Shown here one piece after another: positions 55,946-64,000 of a stretch of 64,000 bases of DNA. How positions within the stretch are numbered: the stretch's first letter is position 1; every line of letters begins with the position of its first letter. A program made the position numbers and the translations under genes. The stretch comes from Roseiarcus sp963809245 (GTDB lineage: Bacteria; Pseudomonadota; Alphaproteobacteria; Rhizobiales; Beijerinckiaceae), in assembly GCA_963809245.1 (NCBI GenBank), contig CAWEIU010000003.1, positions 434,001-498,000 of the forward strand, in the 5' to 3' direction. The notes beneath the pieces are model-generated. The model did no database searches and had not been told where the DNA came from. It worked only from the letters and a program-made list of their open reading frames with translations.

Positions 55946-57364
55946 TCAGAACTGGAAGTAGATGAACGGCGCCGACGCCGACGGCGCCATGACGACGATG
56001 AAATAGAACAGCACGAAGCCGAAGGCGCTCTGGACGACCGGGCCGCGATTGTCGAGGGCGGCGCCGATCACGGCGCGCGTTTGCGGCGGCACGATTTGCG
56101 TCAGCGCGCCGCAGGCGATGAGCGCCGGCACGATGGCGGGCATGACGCTCGGCGCGCCGTTGTCGCTCCAAATCCCGGCGATGAATTGCGTCGCGGCGTC
56201 GAGCGAAGGGGCGCGGAAGAACAGCCAGGCGATGCAGACGAAATGAAACGTGACCGCCCAATCGATGACGCGGGCCGCCGGCCCCGCGCCGAAACGGGCG
56301 AAGGCGGCGCTGCGCCGCCAGGCGTGGTCGACGACGAGGGCCGCGCCGTGCATCGCGCCCCAGATCAGGAAGGTCCAGTTGGCGCCGTGCCACAAGCCGC
56401 CGAGCAGCATGGTGATCATGAGATTGCGCGCGGTCTTGAGCCAGCCGTGACGATTGCCGCCGAGGGGGATGTAGAGGTAGTCGCGCAGCCAGTTCGACAG
56501 CGTCATGTGCCAGCGGCGCCAGAAATCGCCGATGCCGAGCGCCCGATACGGCTGATTGAAGTTTTGCGGAAAGCGATAGCCGAGCAACGCCGCGACGCCG
56601 ATCGCAATATCGGTGTAGGCGCTGAAATCGGCGTAGATCTGGATCGCATAAGCGTAGACCGCGACGATCAGATCGAAGCGCGAGAACTGGCTGGGGTCGG
56701 TGAAGACGGGATCGACGAAGCGCACCGCGAGGTAGTTGGCGATCACCATCTTCTTGAACAGGCCGCCGAGGATGAGCAGCATGTTCTCGCCCAACGAGAA
56801 GTCGCCGGCGCGACGGGGCGAACCGAGCTGCGGCAGGAACTCGTGCGCGCGCACGATCGGCCCCGCCACCAGATGCGGGAAAAAGCTGATGTAAAGCAGA
56901 ATGTCGAGCGGCGAGCGCGACGCCGCGAGCCGGCCGCGGTAGACGTCGACGATGTACGAGATCGCGTGGAAGGTGAGGAAGGAAATCGCCACCGGCAGCG
57001 TGACGTTGACGAATTCGATCGGCGGGTTCAGCCCCAGCGCATGGGCGAGGGTGAGAAACTGCGCGATAAAGAAGTTGAGATATTTGAAATAGGCGAGCAT
57101 GCCGAGATCGAGCGCGACGCCGACCGCGAGCGCCAATCTGCGCAGCCGCCGTTTCCCTTCGACGTCGACATAGAGGCCGACGAGGTAGGAGATCGCGCCG
57201 CTGGCCAGCAACAGCAGCAGAAAGCGCCAGTTCCAGGAGGCGTAGAAGGCGAGGCTCAGCGCGAGCAGCACGACCTTCTTGAGGGTGTTTTGCGAATTGA
57301 GGGCCCAGACCAACGCAAAGGCGAATGCGAAGAACAGTCCAAAATCAATCGTTGGAAACAACAT
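55946..57364 (-). CDS. MBOAT-family O-acyltransferase, AlgI-like
   Basis: 472 residues, about 11-12 membrane helices. Family signatures: FYASWNWRFLLLLL, FPHLVAGPIVRAHEFLPQL, QIYADFSAYTDIAIG, NFNQPYRALGIGDFWRRWHMTLSNWLRDYLYIPLGG, and the catalytic His in GGLWHGANWTFLIWG near residue 325. Such proteins move acyl groups, usually acetyl, across the inner membrane to a polysaccharide. The ATG at 57364 (LFPTIDFGLFFAF) is chosen. It overlaps the SGNH gene by 20 bases. A start at 57385 is possible. Confidence 0.93.
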   Translation of the reverse strand: MLFPTIDFGLFFAFAFALVWALNSQNTLKKVVLLALSLAFYASWNWRFLLLLLASGAISYLVGLYVDVEGKRRLRRLALAVGVALDLGMLAYFKYLNFFIAQFLTLAHALGLNPPIEFVNVTLPVAISFLTFHAISYIVDVYRGRLAASRSPLDILLYISFFPHLVAGPIVRAHEFLPQLGSPRRAGDFSLGENMLLILGGLFKKMVIANYLAVRFVDPVFTDPSQFSRFDLIVAVYAYAIQIYADFSAYTDIAIGVAALLGYRFPQNFNQPYRALGIGDFWRRWHMTLSNWLRDYLYIPLGGNRHGWLKTARNLMITMLLGGLWHGANWTFLIWGAMHGAALVVDHAWRRSAAFARFGAGPAARVIDWAVTFHFVCIAWLFFRAPSLDAATQFIAGIWSDNGAPSVMPAIVPALIACGALTQIVPPQTRAVIGAALDNRGPVVQSAFGFVLFYFIVVMAPSASAPFIYFQF

Positions 57365-58997
57365 GGGCGCCAGTCTGCCGACCATCGATGAGCGGAATCA
57401 GGTAGTCCGCGAATCGATCCGCGCTCCTTTTATAGCCTTCCAGGGTCATGTGCACGTAGTCGTGGGCCATCAGCGGGGGATTGGCGGCGGCCCAGACCTG
57501 CGCGCCGCAGGGACCCGGCATGACAGAGGACCAGTCCCAGAAGTCGGCGCCGAGACGCTCGGCGAGGCGACGCTGCGCCTCCCGCACTTGCGGGAGCTTC
57601 GGCGGCGTCGGGAAGCGGCACGGACCGCCGCCCTCCCCGGCCACGGGTTGCGGCGCGGTCGCGCAATCATGGCCGACCGCCGAATTGTGGCAGACGCCCG
57701 CCGGGCGCGCGCCATCCGGCGGCCCGATCATGACGATGCGCACGCCCGGGCGCAGCGCCTGAAGCCGGCGCACGATCTGCTCGTATTGCTCGGTGTATGT
57801 GGAAATGTCGAGTGCGTCGTTGAACCCTTCGTTGGTGCCGAAGGCCAGCACGATGACGTCCGGGGCCATGCGCTTCAGATCGTCGGCGAGGTTCCCGGTC
57901 TCCAGCTTCTGCAAGACCTGCACCGTGGCGCCGGGGAAGCCCAAGCTAATGTAGGAAACGCCGTCCCCGTCGCGCGCCACCTCGACCCCGGTCACCGTCA
58001 CGGGCGCGTCGGTCAGCGTCTTCACCTCGATGTCACGGAAGCCGTGCGACCCGGTCTCGGGCGGCACGACGTCGAGCGTCGCGCGCTGGTCCGGCGCGCC
58101 GTCGAGATTGACCTCGCCGCCCGGCTGGCCGTCGACCAGCACCTCGGCGCGGCCGCCGCCGGGCTGCTTGAGAAACGTGACCTCGACCCGATCGTAGGGC
58201 AGACTGCCGCGCTCCCGCATGTTCAGCATGGCGCCGGCGTGGTGCGCCACCGCATTGAAGCCTGAGAGATAGAAGCGGCGACGCTCGTCCGACCTTTGCA
58301 AGGCCTCGTAGCTCCAACCTTCAGAGGCCTCGCTGTCGAAGAGCGCCGAGCGCACGCCGATGTTCGGCCTGCCCGGCACGACATAGGCGAGGCCGCCCGG
58401 CCCGAAGACCTGCTGCAGGCGCTCGCGTACGCGGCCCGTGAAGAAATCGGCGGCGGTGTGACTGTCGCCGAGTTGAAGAATGGTCAGGCGCCTGGGCGGG
58501 GCCGAGAGATTGGGGTCGAGTTCGCCGTAAGCGGATGCGGTCCGCGGCAACCGGGCGATCGACGGCATAGCCGCCTCGAGCGCCGATAGCGCGCCAAGTC
58601 CTCTGAGGCCGTCCGCCGCGTGCAGCGGCTTGCCTGGCCCTTCGAGCATCGCGACGCGTAGCAGCTTCTGAGCCGGGCTGGGCTCCGCCTCCGAGGCGGC
58701 GACCGACGCCTGCGCCGGCGCTTCGGCGGCTGGGGCTGGATGTCGCGGGGCTTCGAGCGGACCGGACGGCGACGGTAGTCTCCAGGCGGCCAGCCGAGGG
58801 TCGGAGAGGGCCGCCAGACTCGTCCCCGCGCTGTCCGGCGCGACGAGGCTGCTGGCGGCGTCTAGGGCTCGCTCGGCGGCGGGATCGCTCGTCAGTCGTC
58901 CGGCATCGCCGTTGGCGGTCAGGCTGACGCCGCCCGCCCCCACCAGCAAGGCCAGCGCCCAGACGAGCAACGCCGACGAATCGTGCAATCCCCTCAC
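57345..58997 (-). CDS. SGNH/GDSL hydrolase with N-terminal anchor (O-acetyl transfer partner)
   Basis: 550 residues. An N-terminal membrane anchor (SALLVWALALLVGAGGVSL) is followed by an Ala/Pro-rich linker to about residue 150. The SGNH domain has QLGDSHTAADF with the nucleophilic Ser near 177, a long insertion with beta-sandwich-like sequence (residues ~245-330), LAFGTNEGFND, and the terminal D-x-x-H pair in MAHDYVHMT near 514. This is the AlgX/PatB-like plan for periplasmic O-acetyl transfer. GTG 58997 (overlapping GTGA) is chosen; an ATG at 59018 is the alternative. Confidence 0.88.
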   Translation of the reverse strand: MRGLHDSSALLVWALALLVGAGGVSLTANGDAGRLTSDPAAERALDAASSLVAPDSAGTSLAALSDPRLAAWRLPSPSGPLEAPRHPAPAAEAPAQASVAASEAEPSPAQKLLRVAMLEGPGKPLHAADGLRGLGALSALEAAMPSIARLPRTASAYGELDPNLSAPPRRLTILQLGDSHTAADFFTGRVRERLQQVFGPGGLAYVVPGRPNIGVRSALFDSEASEGWSYEALQRSDERRRFYLSGFNAVAHHAGAMLNMRERGSLPYDRVEVTFLKQPGGGRAEVLVDGQPGGEVNLDGAPDQRATLDVVPPETGSHGFRDIEVKTLTDAPVTVTGVEVARDGDGVSYISLGFPGATVQVLQKLETGNLADDLKRMAPDVIVLAFGTNEGFNDALDISTYTEQYEQIVRRLQALRPGVRIVMIGPPDGARPAGVCHNSAVGHDCATAPQPVAGEGGGPCRFPTPPKLPQVREAQRRLAERLGADFWDWSSVMPGPCGAQVWAAANPPLMAHDYVHMTLEGYKRSADRFADYLIPLIDGRQTGAHVVSND

Positions 58998-59791
58998 CTC
59001 GCTCCCATTCGCTGGCACTCGCTGGCGACGTCGCGTCCGCGCTGCTTGAGACTTTCCATGATGGACGGGTAGAAAGCGTCCATCACCATGTCGTATCCGG
59101 CGGTGGTGAAGTGAATGCCGTCGTTGGCGCGGACCTGCACCATGGCATTATTCGCGTTGGGGAGAAAGGGCTTGTATTCGTCGGTCCCCTGGTGCGACGT
59201 CCAGGGCGGAACGAAGGCGGCGCGGGGCGAATTGACCTTGGCGATCGCATCGGCGAACAGGCGGTTCTTGTCCTCGGCGTCGGCGTTGGCCGCGGCGTCC
59301 TGCATCACCGGCAGGCCCATCACGAGCATCGACGAACCGTGCGAGATCGCATTCTGCACGACGTCCTCGACCAGCCCCTCGTAACGGCTGTCGAATTCCG
59401 GGCTGCCATATTCCGTGCGCGTCTTCGAGGCGTCGACGATCGACTGCCGGTCGTTGATGCCGAACGAGCCGACGAACAGATCCGCCCCCGGTTCGTTCGC
59501 GAGGTGCGCCACCTGGTTGACCCAATTGTACTGGTCGAGGCGGGTGAGGCCCGACCCGTTCCTGGCTCGGCGGATCAATTTGATCTTTTCCGCCAGGCAC
59601 TTGTCCCGGCCGAGACGGCGAAACATAGCGCCCCACAGGCCGTCGGCCATGGAATCGCCGACGAAAGCGATGTGGACCGGCGGCGTGTCGTTCACGACCG
59701 CTGCGCCGGCCAAGGTCGCCCCGGCGCCACAAACGAGACCGATTCCCAACGTGGCGGAAACCAGGAACCTACAAACTCTATTCTTCCACAT
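58994..59791 (-). CDS. SGNH/GDSL hydrolase, DUF459-like
   Basis: 265 residues with a signal peptide (RFLVSATLGIGLVCGAGATLAGA, cleavage near 30). The nucleophile motif IAFVGDSMADGLW is at about 42-54, GSFGINDRQ near 110, and the Asp/His pair in NDGIHFTTAGYDMV near 225. It fits the DUF459 family of periplasmic SGNH proteins that accompany MBOAT acetylases. It is translationally coupled with the larger SGNH gene downstream. The third SGNH gene lies 30 bases upstream. Confidence 0.9.
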   Translation of the reverse strand: MWKNRVCRFLVSATLGIGLVCGAGATLAGAAVVNDTPPVHIAFVGDSMADGLWGAMFRRLGRDKCLAEKIKLIRRARNGSGLTRLDQYNWVNQVAHLANEPGADLFVGSFGINDRQSIVDASKTRTEYGSPEFDSRYEGLVEDVVQNAISHGSSMLVMGLPVMQDAAANADAEDKNRLFADAIAKVNSPRAAFVPPWTSHQGTDEYKPFLPNANNAMVQVRANDGIHFTTAGYDMVMDAFYPSIMESLKQRGRDVASECQRMGAR

Positions 59792-59821
59792 GCCTTAAGC
59801 GCCTCGGCTATCGATTGGCCC

Positions 59822-60490
59822 TCATTGCGGCGCGGACGTCGTTGGCGCCGGCGACGCATGATGGACGCGCGGCCGCCTTCTGTGTTTCCTGTGCGCCCCC
59901 TTACGGAGGTCGCTGTGGGCAGACCTATTTTCGCTAGCTGAGGCGACGACGACCGGCAGACCCGCAACCGTGGCCGCTTTCTGCCACATGAGGCCATAGC
60001 CCGCCATAGTAAAATGGACCCCGTCTCCGGCATGGAGAGATGCGGCGCAGAAGCTCGGCTCCTGCAAGCTGACATAGGTGACCGATCCGCCGGCGAGCTG
60101 CGCCTGGAGAAGCGCATCGAGCTTTTTCGAATTGGTCTCCCAGGGCTTCAGAACGCAAGGCGGGCCGAGCCAGTAGAGCTTGATCCCCTGGGCGTCGGCC
60201 GCCTGGACGATCGCCTCGACGCGTTTCTCGACGTCGAGTTCCCCCGCGACGGCGTCGTTGGTGCCCAGGCTCATGATCACCGTCGCGCCGTGCGGCATCT
60301 CCTGAATTTGCTTAAAAATGAAGGGGGTGTAGATCGCCACGTTGAACCGGTTGGCGGGCGAAGGCAGTCTGGAGGCGAGATGAACGCCCTCCCCGATGCT
60401 GTCGCCGATGATCCGAACCTCGTCGGCCTCGGCAGCCACAGGGGCCGCCAAGGCGAGGAGCAAGCAGAGCGTGAAACGGCGCAAAGACAT
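59822..60490 (-). CDS. SGNH/GDSL hydrolase with a basic C-terminal tail
   Basis: 222 residues. A signal peptide (SLRRFTLCLLLALAAPVAAEA) is followed by a compact SGNH domain: VRIIGDSIGEGV near residue 28, IMSLGTNDAVAG near 75, DGVHFTMAGYGLMW near 157. The last 35 residues are rich in Arg, Lys and His (RKGAHRKHRRRPRVHH), then Ser/Thr/Pro, a possible anchor to an anionic polymer. The ATG at 60490 is chosen by the signal peptide. It is the first gene of the MBOAT/SGNH row. Confidence 0.88.
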   Translation of the reverse strand: MSLRRFTLCLLLALAAPVAAEADEVRIIGDSIGEGVHLASRLPSPANRFNVAIYTPFIFKQIQEMPHGATVIMSLGTNDAVAGELDVEKRVEAIVQAADAQGIKLYWLGPPCVLKPWETNSKKLDALLQAQLAGGSVTYVSLQEPSFCAASLHAGDGVHFTMAGYGLMWQKAATVAGLPVVVASASENRSAHSDLRKGAHRKHRRRPRVHHASPAPTTSAPQ

Positions 60491-60595
60491 GGCGGGCGTC
60501 ACCGGGCAAATTCCCCCTATCGAAAGCACGCTATGGTTAATGGCCGATGAAGGAGGCCGCTCTTGGGCGCCAATATCAGATCTTGGGCGCCAGTA

Positions 60596-60898
60596 TCAGA
60601 TTTCGCAGCGATAGCGCCATTGGCCGTAGCGCCACGGCGTCAGCCAGTTCGCGTTCGGCGGCCGCTTCGAAGGCGGCGGATCGAAACCTGCCGCGCTCCA
60701 GGGGTGGCAGCGGCAAATCCGCGCCGCCCCCATCCATCCGCCCGCCCAAAGACCGTGGCGCTGGATCGCCTCGTCGGTATAGGCCGAGCAGGTCGGCAGG
60801 TAACGGCACTGGCGCCCGAGGAGTGAGGAAAACGTCAGTTGATAGAAGCGGATGAACCCGTGAGCGGCGAGCCGCGGGGTTTGCTGCAAGGCGTTCAT
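60596..60898 (-). CDS. yidD: Membrane protein insertion efficiency factor YidD
   Basis: 100 residues. An amphipathic N-terminal helix (AAHGFIRFYQLTFSSLL) is followed by RQCRYLPTCSAYTDEAIQRHG and RICRCHPW, the family signature with its conserved cysteines. The protein helps YidC insert membrane proteins. The start overlaps the stop of the Fe-S scaffold gene (ATGA). In many bacteria yidD is next to rnpA/yidC; in Rhizobiales it sits here. Confidence 0.95.
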   Translation of the reverse strand: MNALQQTPRLAAHGFIRFYQLTFSSLLGRQCRYLPTCSAYTDEAIQRHGLWAGGWMGAARICRCHPWSAAGFDPPPSKRPPNANWLTPWRYGQWRYRCEI

Positions 60899-61353
60899 GG
60901 CGCGTCGACCGCGAGCGGCTCGTTGGCGCGCGCGGCGATCTGCCCGAGCGCGTCGACCACCGCATCGAAAGTCAGCAAGGTGGATGCGTGGCGCGGCTTG
61001 TAGTCGCGCACCGGCTCGAGAACGGCGAATTCGGCCCATTTGCCGTCAGGCGGCGGCCCGCCCGCCTTGAGCATTGCGATCATCGTCTCGCGCAGGGCGA
61101 CGAGTTCGTCCGGCGTCGCCCCGACAATATGCCGCGCCATCAGCGACGACGAGGCCTGACCGAGGGCGCAGGCCCTCACGTCATGCGCGAAGTCGCTCAC
61201 CCGCCCATCCCTGAGGTTGAGATCGATCACGACGGTCGAGCCGCAAAGGCGCGAATGCGCCTTGGCGCTTGCATCGGGCGAAGCCAGACGCCCCAGTCTT
61301 GGGATGTCGGCCGCCAGCTCCAATATGCGGGTGTTGTAGATCTCGCTCAGCAT
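60895..61353 (-). CDS. Iron-sulfur cluster assembly scaffold protein (IscU/NifU-like)
   Basis: 152 residues of the NifU N-terminal family. SEIYNTRILELAADIPRLGRL opens the protein. Cluster-binding candidates are the Cys in SRLCGSTV near 37 and the Cys in DVRACALGQASSSLMA near 62, a pattern shared with a divergent group of scaffolds. The third usual Cys is not obvious. It is coupled with yidD and divergent from folE, as in other Rhizobiales. Confidence 0.88.
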   Translation of the reverse strand: MLSEIYNTRILELAADIPRLGRLASPDASAKAHSRLCGSTVVIDLNLRDGRVSDFAHDVRACALGQASSSLMARHIVGATPDELVALRETMIAMLKAGGPPPDGKWAEFAVLEPVRDYKPRHASTLLTFDAVVDALGQIAARANEPLAVDAP

Positions 61354-61473
61354 GATCAAATACGCGCGCGGCTGGTCCAACCGCCTTGGCCTCCTATATA
61401 GAACCTCCAACCGGCAAAGACGAGGGTCGGACCGGACCTTCGGGCGTCAACGCCCCAACCGTACGAGAGCGTG

Positions 61474-62091
61474 ATGGATGACATCGTTGCAAGGCGCGTA
61501 AGGCGCGCCGCGGCCCCCGTGAGACCCAGCCGCGCCGACGCCGAGGCGGCCGTCCGCACCCTGATCGCCTGGGCCGGAGACGATCCGGAGCGCGAGGGCC
61601 TGATCGACACGCCCCGACGGGTCGTCAAAGCCTACGAGGAATTGTTCGCCGGCTACGGCGAAGATGCCGCGAAGCCGCTCTCGCGCGTGTTCGAGGACGT
61701 CGAGGGCTACCACGACATCGTCCTGGTGCGCGACATCCCGTTCGTTTCGCATTGCGAGCACCACATCGCGCCTTTCTTCGGCAAGGCGAACATCGGCTAC
61801 TACCCCCGCAACGGCGTGGTCGGCCTCTCCAAGCTCGCGCGCATCGTCGACACTTTCGCGCGCCGCCTGCAAACGCAGGAAGCCTTGTCGGCGCAGATCG
61901 TCGACGCGGTCGACGCCTCGCTGGACACGCGCGGCGTCGCGGTGCTCATCGAAGCCGAGCACACCTGCATGTCGATGCGCGGCGTCAAGAAGCAGGGCAT
62001 CACCACCGTCACGACCCAGTTTTCGGGCGTCTTCCGCACGCAGACGGAGGAGCAAACGCGCTTTCTCTCGTTGCTGCGCGCGGCGCGGTGA
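61474..62091 (+). CDS. folE: GTP cyclohydrolase I FolE
   Basis: First step of folate/tetrahydropterin synthesis. 205 residues. Signatures: DPEREGLIDTPRRVVKAYEELFAGY, the zinc and catalytic region FVSHCEHHIAPFFG, NGVVGLSKLARIVDTFARRLQTQE, and EAEHTCMSMRGVKKQG with the second zinc Cys. A short N-terminal extension is basic. The ATG at 61474 is preferred to the GTG at 61471. hisI follows at once. Confidence 0.96.
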   Translation: MDDIVARRVRRAAAPVRPSRADAEAAVRTLIAWAGDDPEREGLIDTPRRVVKAYEELFAGYGEDAAKPLSRVFEDVEGYHDIVLVRDIPFVSHCEHHIAPFFGKANIGYYPRNGVVGLSKLARIVDTFARRLQTQEALSAQIVDAVDASLDTRGVAVLIEAEHTCMSMRGVKKQGITTVTTQFSGVFRTQTEEQTRFLSLLRAAR

Positions 62092-62096
62092 CGGCC

Positions 62097-62495
62097 ATGT
62101 CCACCAGCGAAGCGGCGGAGCGCGAGGAAGGCTCCAAATTCCTGCCGCGCTTTTCCCCCGACGGGCTGCTCACCTGCGTGACGGTGGACGCGCTGAGCGG
62201 CGAAGTGCTGATGGTCGCCCACATGAATGCGGAGGCGCTCGACAAGACCTTGTCGAGCGGCGTGATGCATTATTGGTCCCGGTCGCGCAAAAGCCTCTGG
62301 CGCAAGGGCGACACCTCGGGCCAAACTCAGCATCTCGAAGAATTGCGCGTCGACTGCGATCAGGACGCCCTGGTGGCGCGCGTGACCGTAGGCGGCGACG
62401 GCGGCGCGTGCCATACTGGGCGGCGATCGTGCTTTTATCGGCGCGTCGAGGCCTCCGGCGGCGCGCCGCGCTTAACAAAGATCGCAGAAATGTGA
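62097..62495 (+). CDS. hisI: Phosphoribosyl-AMP cyclohydrolase HisI
   Basis: Histidine pathway step 3. 132 residues. EVLMVAHMNAEALDKTLSSGVMHYWSRSRKSLWRKGDTSG, VDCDQDALVARV with the metal-binding Cys/Asp residues, and GACHTGRRSCFYR match the family closely. ATG 62097 is chosen; an in-frame GTG at 62088 overlaps the folE stop. It lacks a fused HisE domain. Confidence 0.96.
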   Translation: MSTSEAAEREEGSKFLPRFSPDGLLTCVTVDALSGEVLMVAHMNAEALDKTLSSGVMHYWSRSRKSLWRKGDTSGQTQHLEELRVDCDQDALVARVTVGGDGGACHTGRRSCFYRRVEASGGAPRLTKIAEM

Positions 62496-62637
62496 AGGCA
62501 ATGTCAGCCAGGAGTTGGTGCGGGGGCTTTCGGCGTTAGGCGCGAAAGAGTTAACCATTCCGCCAGCAACACGTGTTACATTTTTGTGTCATAACGCGCC
62601 CGAGAGTGCGCGCATGACCGTTTGAGGGGGCGTGGCG

Positions 62638-63630
62638 ATGGCCGACGCTTTCGTTCGTAAGTCCGAGACCGATACGATTTCGGGAGGCGTAAGGGCGGGG
62701 CGCCGTAAGATCGGGGTCGCCCTGGGAGCGGGCGCGGCGCGCGGCTGGGCCCATATCGGCGCTCTGCAAGAATTGCTGGCGATCGGCGTCACGCCGGACA
62801 TCGTCGTGGGTTCCTCGATCGGCGCCGTCGTCGGCGGATGCTTCGCGGCTGGCCATCTCGATACGTTGGAAGCCTTCGCCCGTTCGCTCACCAAGCGGCG
62901 CGTCTTCGGCCTGCTCGATGTCTCATTCAACGGCGGCGGCCTGATTGGCGGGGATCGACTGCGCGGGCGGCTCGAACAATCGATGGGCGGTATGCGCATC
63001 GAGGAATTGCCCATCCGTTTCACCGCTGTGGCGACGGAGATTGGCTCGGGTCACGAAATTTGGCTCAAGCGTGGCCCGCTCGTCGAAGCGATACGCGCCT
63101 CCTACGCCTTGCCCGGCCTGTTCGAGCCCGTGCGGATCGCCGGGCGCTGGCTGTTCGACGGCGCCATCGTCAATCCGGTCCCGGTCAGCGTCGCGCGCGC
63201 GCTCGGCGCCGACTGCGTCGTCGCGCTCAATATCACTGCCGACGGCTCGGGCCGGGGCACCGCCATTCAGGATATGCCGGTCGAAGACGCGATCGAGACC
63301 GTTGTCGAGATCGAAGAGACGCACGCCGGCATGATGGGCGGCCTGCGGCGCAGCCTCTTCCGCCGACAATGGGCGAGCGACGGACCGGGAGCGCCCGGCC
63401 TTGCGTCCATCATGGTGAACGCCTTCAACATCACGCAAGACCGCATTATGCGCTCGCGCCTGGCAGGCGACCCGCCTGACGCGCTGGTGAACCTGAAGGT
63501 CGGCAAGATCGGCTTGTTCGAATTTCATCGCGCCAGCGAACTCATCGCGCTTGGCCGCGAAGCGGTGCGCAAGGCCCGCGACGAAATCGCGGAACATCTG
63601 GAGCTGACGCTGGCGCCGTCAAAAGCCTGA
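62638..63630 (+). CDS. Patatin-like phospholipase family protein, RssA-like
   Basis: 330 residues. Patatin fold with the oxyanion loop GAGAARGWAHIGAL near residue 32, the nucleophile GSSIGAVVGG near 65, and the catalytic Asp in FDGAIVNPVPVSVARALG near 180. A short N-terminal extension carries basic residues. The ATG at 62638 is preferred because GAGGGGG lies 7 bases upstream; the GTG at 62632 is too close. The intergenic stretch 62496-62637 shows no other gene. The physiological lipid is unknown. Confidence 0.9.
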   Translation: MADAFVRKSETDTISGGVRAGRRKIGVALGAGAARGWAHIGALQELLAIGVTPDIVVGSSIGAVVGGCFAAGHLDTLEAFARSLTKRRVFGLLDVSFNGGGLIGGDRLRGRLEQSMGGMRIEELPIRFTAVATEIGSGHEIWLKRGPLVEAIRASYALPGLFEPVRIAGRWLFDGAIVNPVPVSVARALGADCVVALNITADGSGRGTAIQDMPVEDAIETVVEIEETHAGMMGGLRRSLFRRQWASDGPGAPGLASIMVNAFNITQDRIMRSRLAGDPPDALVNLKVGKIGLFEFHRASELIALGREAVRKARDEIAEHLELTLAPSKA

Positions 63631-63682
63631 GGCCGCCCCCACCACATCGGGGCGGCCCCGCTCCTGGCTGTTTCAAAGGCGC

Positions 63683-64000
63683 CTAGGCGGTTGCGATGTA
63701 ATCGCGTAGCGCGCGCCGCTCGCTGTCGAGCGCGTCGACATGACGCTTCACGACGTCGCCGATCGAGATGATGCCGACGAGGCGGCCCTCCTCGACGACC
63801 GGCACATGGCGGAAACGGCCAGTGGTCATCATTTCCATCACATTGTCGATCGGCGTGTTCTCGTTGACCGTCGTGACGCGGGCGGTCATGTAGCGCGAGA
63901 CAGGCTCCTCGAGCGCGCTCGCGTTGCCGGCGCCGATGGCGCGCACGATGTCGCGTTCGGAAATGATGCCGAGGACCCTCATCGAGGGGTCGGACACGAC
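63683..64000 (-). CDS. CBS-domain protein, 5' end cut off by window edge
   Basis: The visible 105 C-terminal residues contain the end of one CBS motif (RVLGIISERDIVRAIGAG) and a full second one (PVSRYMTARVTTVNENTPIDNV... RFRHVPVVEEGRLVGIISIGDVVK). It ends in a helix with Asp/Glu/Arg. Members of about 143 residues of this kind are common in alphaproteobacteria and bind adenine nucleotides. Roughly 40 residues are missing beyond position 64000. The 52-base gap to the patatin gene may hold a terminator (GGGGCGGCC region). Confidence 0.88.
   Translation of the reverse strand, partial: VVSDPSMRVLGIISERDIVRAIGAGNASALEEPVSRYMTARVTTVNENTPIDNVMEMMTTGRFRHVPVVEEGRLVGIISIGDVVKRHVDALDSERRALRDYIATA

Overview
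The window is high-GC DNA with third-codon positions strongly biased to G or C. Gene content and order point to an alphaproteobacterium of the order Hyphomicrobiales (Rhizobiales), possibly near the Beijerinckiaceae/Methylocystaceae. The pointers are proS-lolC-lolD, cysQ-DUF4170-DUF374-waaA-lpxK, yidD-scaffold-folE-hisI, a DUF1236 protein, and an alphaproteobacterial LexA box (GAAC-N7-GAAC). This placement is inference from family knowledge, not a database result. No tRNA, rRNA, insertion sequence, prophage or CRISPR array was recognised. Most of the window is chromosomal housekeeping DNA with a few accessory islands.

Layout. 1-13.7 kb: a truncated sarcosine oxidase alpha gene, nfuA, an alpha/beta hydrolase, lolD-lolC-proS, a CYTH-CHAD protein, an acyl-CoA synthetase with a DUF427 gene, and der with a TPR protein. 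14-18.4 kb: a Tat-exported HiPIP, then a three-gene redox operon (peroxiredoxin, SDR, flavoprotein disulfide reductase) divergent from a LysR gene. 18.5-23.2 kb: pccA, two small unknown genes and pccB. 23.2-29.4 kb: an RND efflux operon with an esterase-like protein and a LysR gene. 29.4-32.9 kb: ATP12, an RluA-family synthase preceded by what looks like the start of a fluoride-channel gene, a GST and an ICMT-like methyltransferase. 33.0-33.2 kb: a 34-codon membrane-peptide gene whose promoter holds an SOS box. 33.3-40.9 kb: ispDF, a phosphoribosyltransferase, a site-2 protease, DUF4142 and DUF1236 stress proteins, pdxY, phzF and a Nudix gene. 41-48.3 kb: a lipoprotein, YbaK, a low-GC PilZ gene, the Kdo/lipid A genes, cysQ, queF and a membrane protein. 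48.4-55.6 kb: an acyltransferase, kdsA, thrS and a three-GAF GGDEF-EAL protein. 55.7-60.5 kb: an MBOAT acyltransferase with three SGNH hydrolases. 60.6-64 kb: yidD, an Fe-S scaffold, folE, hisI, a patatin and a truncated CBS protein.

Many conserved genes carry single-base frameshifts: lolC, the flavoprotein reductase, pccA, the ICMT gene, ispDF (four), the site-2 protease, the DUF1236 gene, pdxY and phzF (two). They concentrate at 32.7-40.1 kb and hit probably essential genes whose coding potential resumes at once in another frame. Sequencing or assembly indels therefore explain them better than gene decay. Such genes are given full-span coordinates with the shift position noted.

Functional themes: outer-membrane biogenesis (LolCD, KdsA, WaaA, LpxK, DUF374, YidD), Fe-S and redox handling (Nfu, scaffold, HiPIP, peroxiredoxin operon), cyclic-di-GMP signalling (GGDEF-EAL, PilZ), and stress responses (an SOS-boxed peptide and two genes with EcfG-like promoters). 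The most interesting candidate is the SOS-boxed membrane peptide at 33.0-33.2 kb, which resembles in design, though not demonstrably in sequence, the SOS-induced division inhibitor SidA of Caulobacter.
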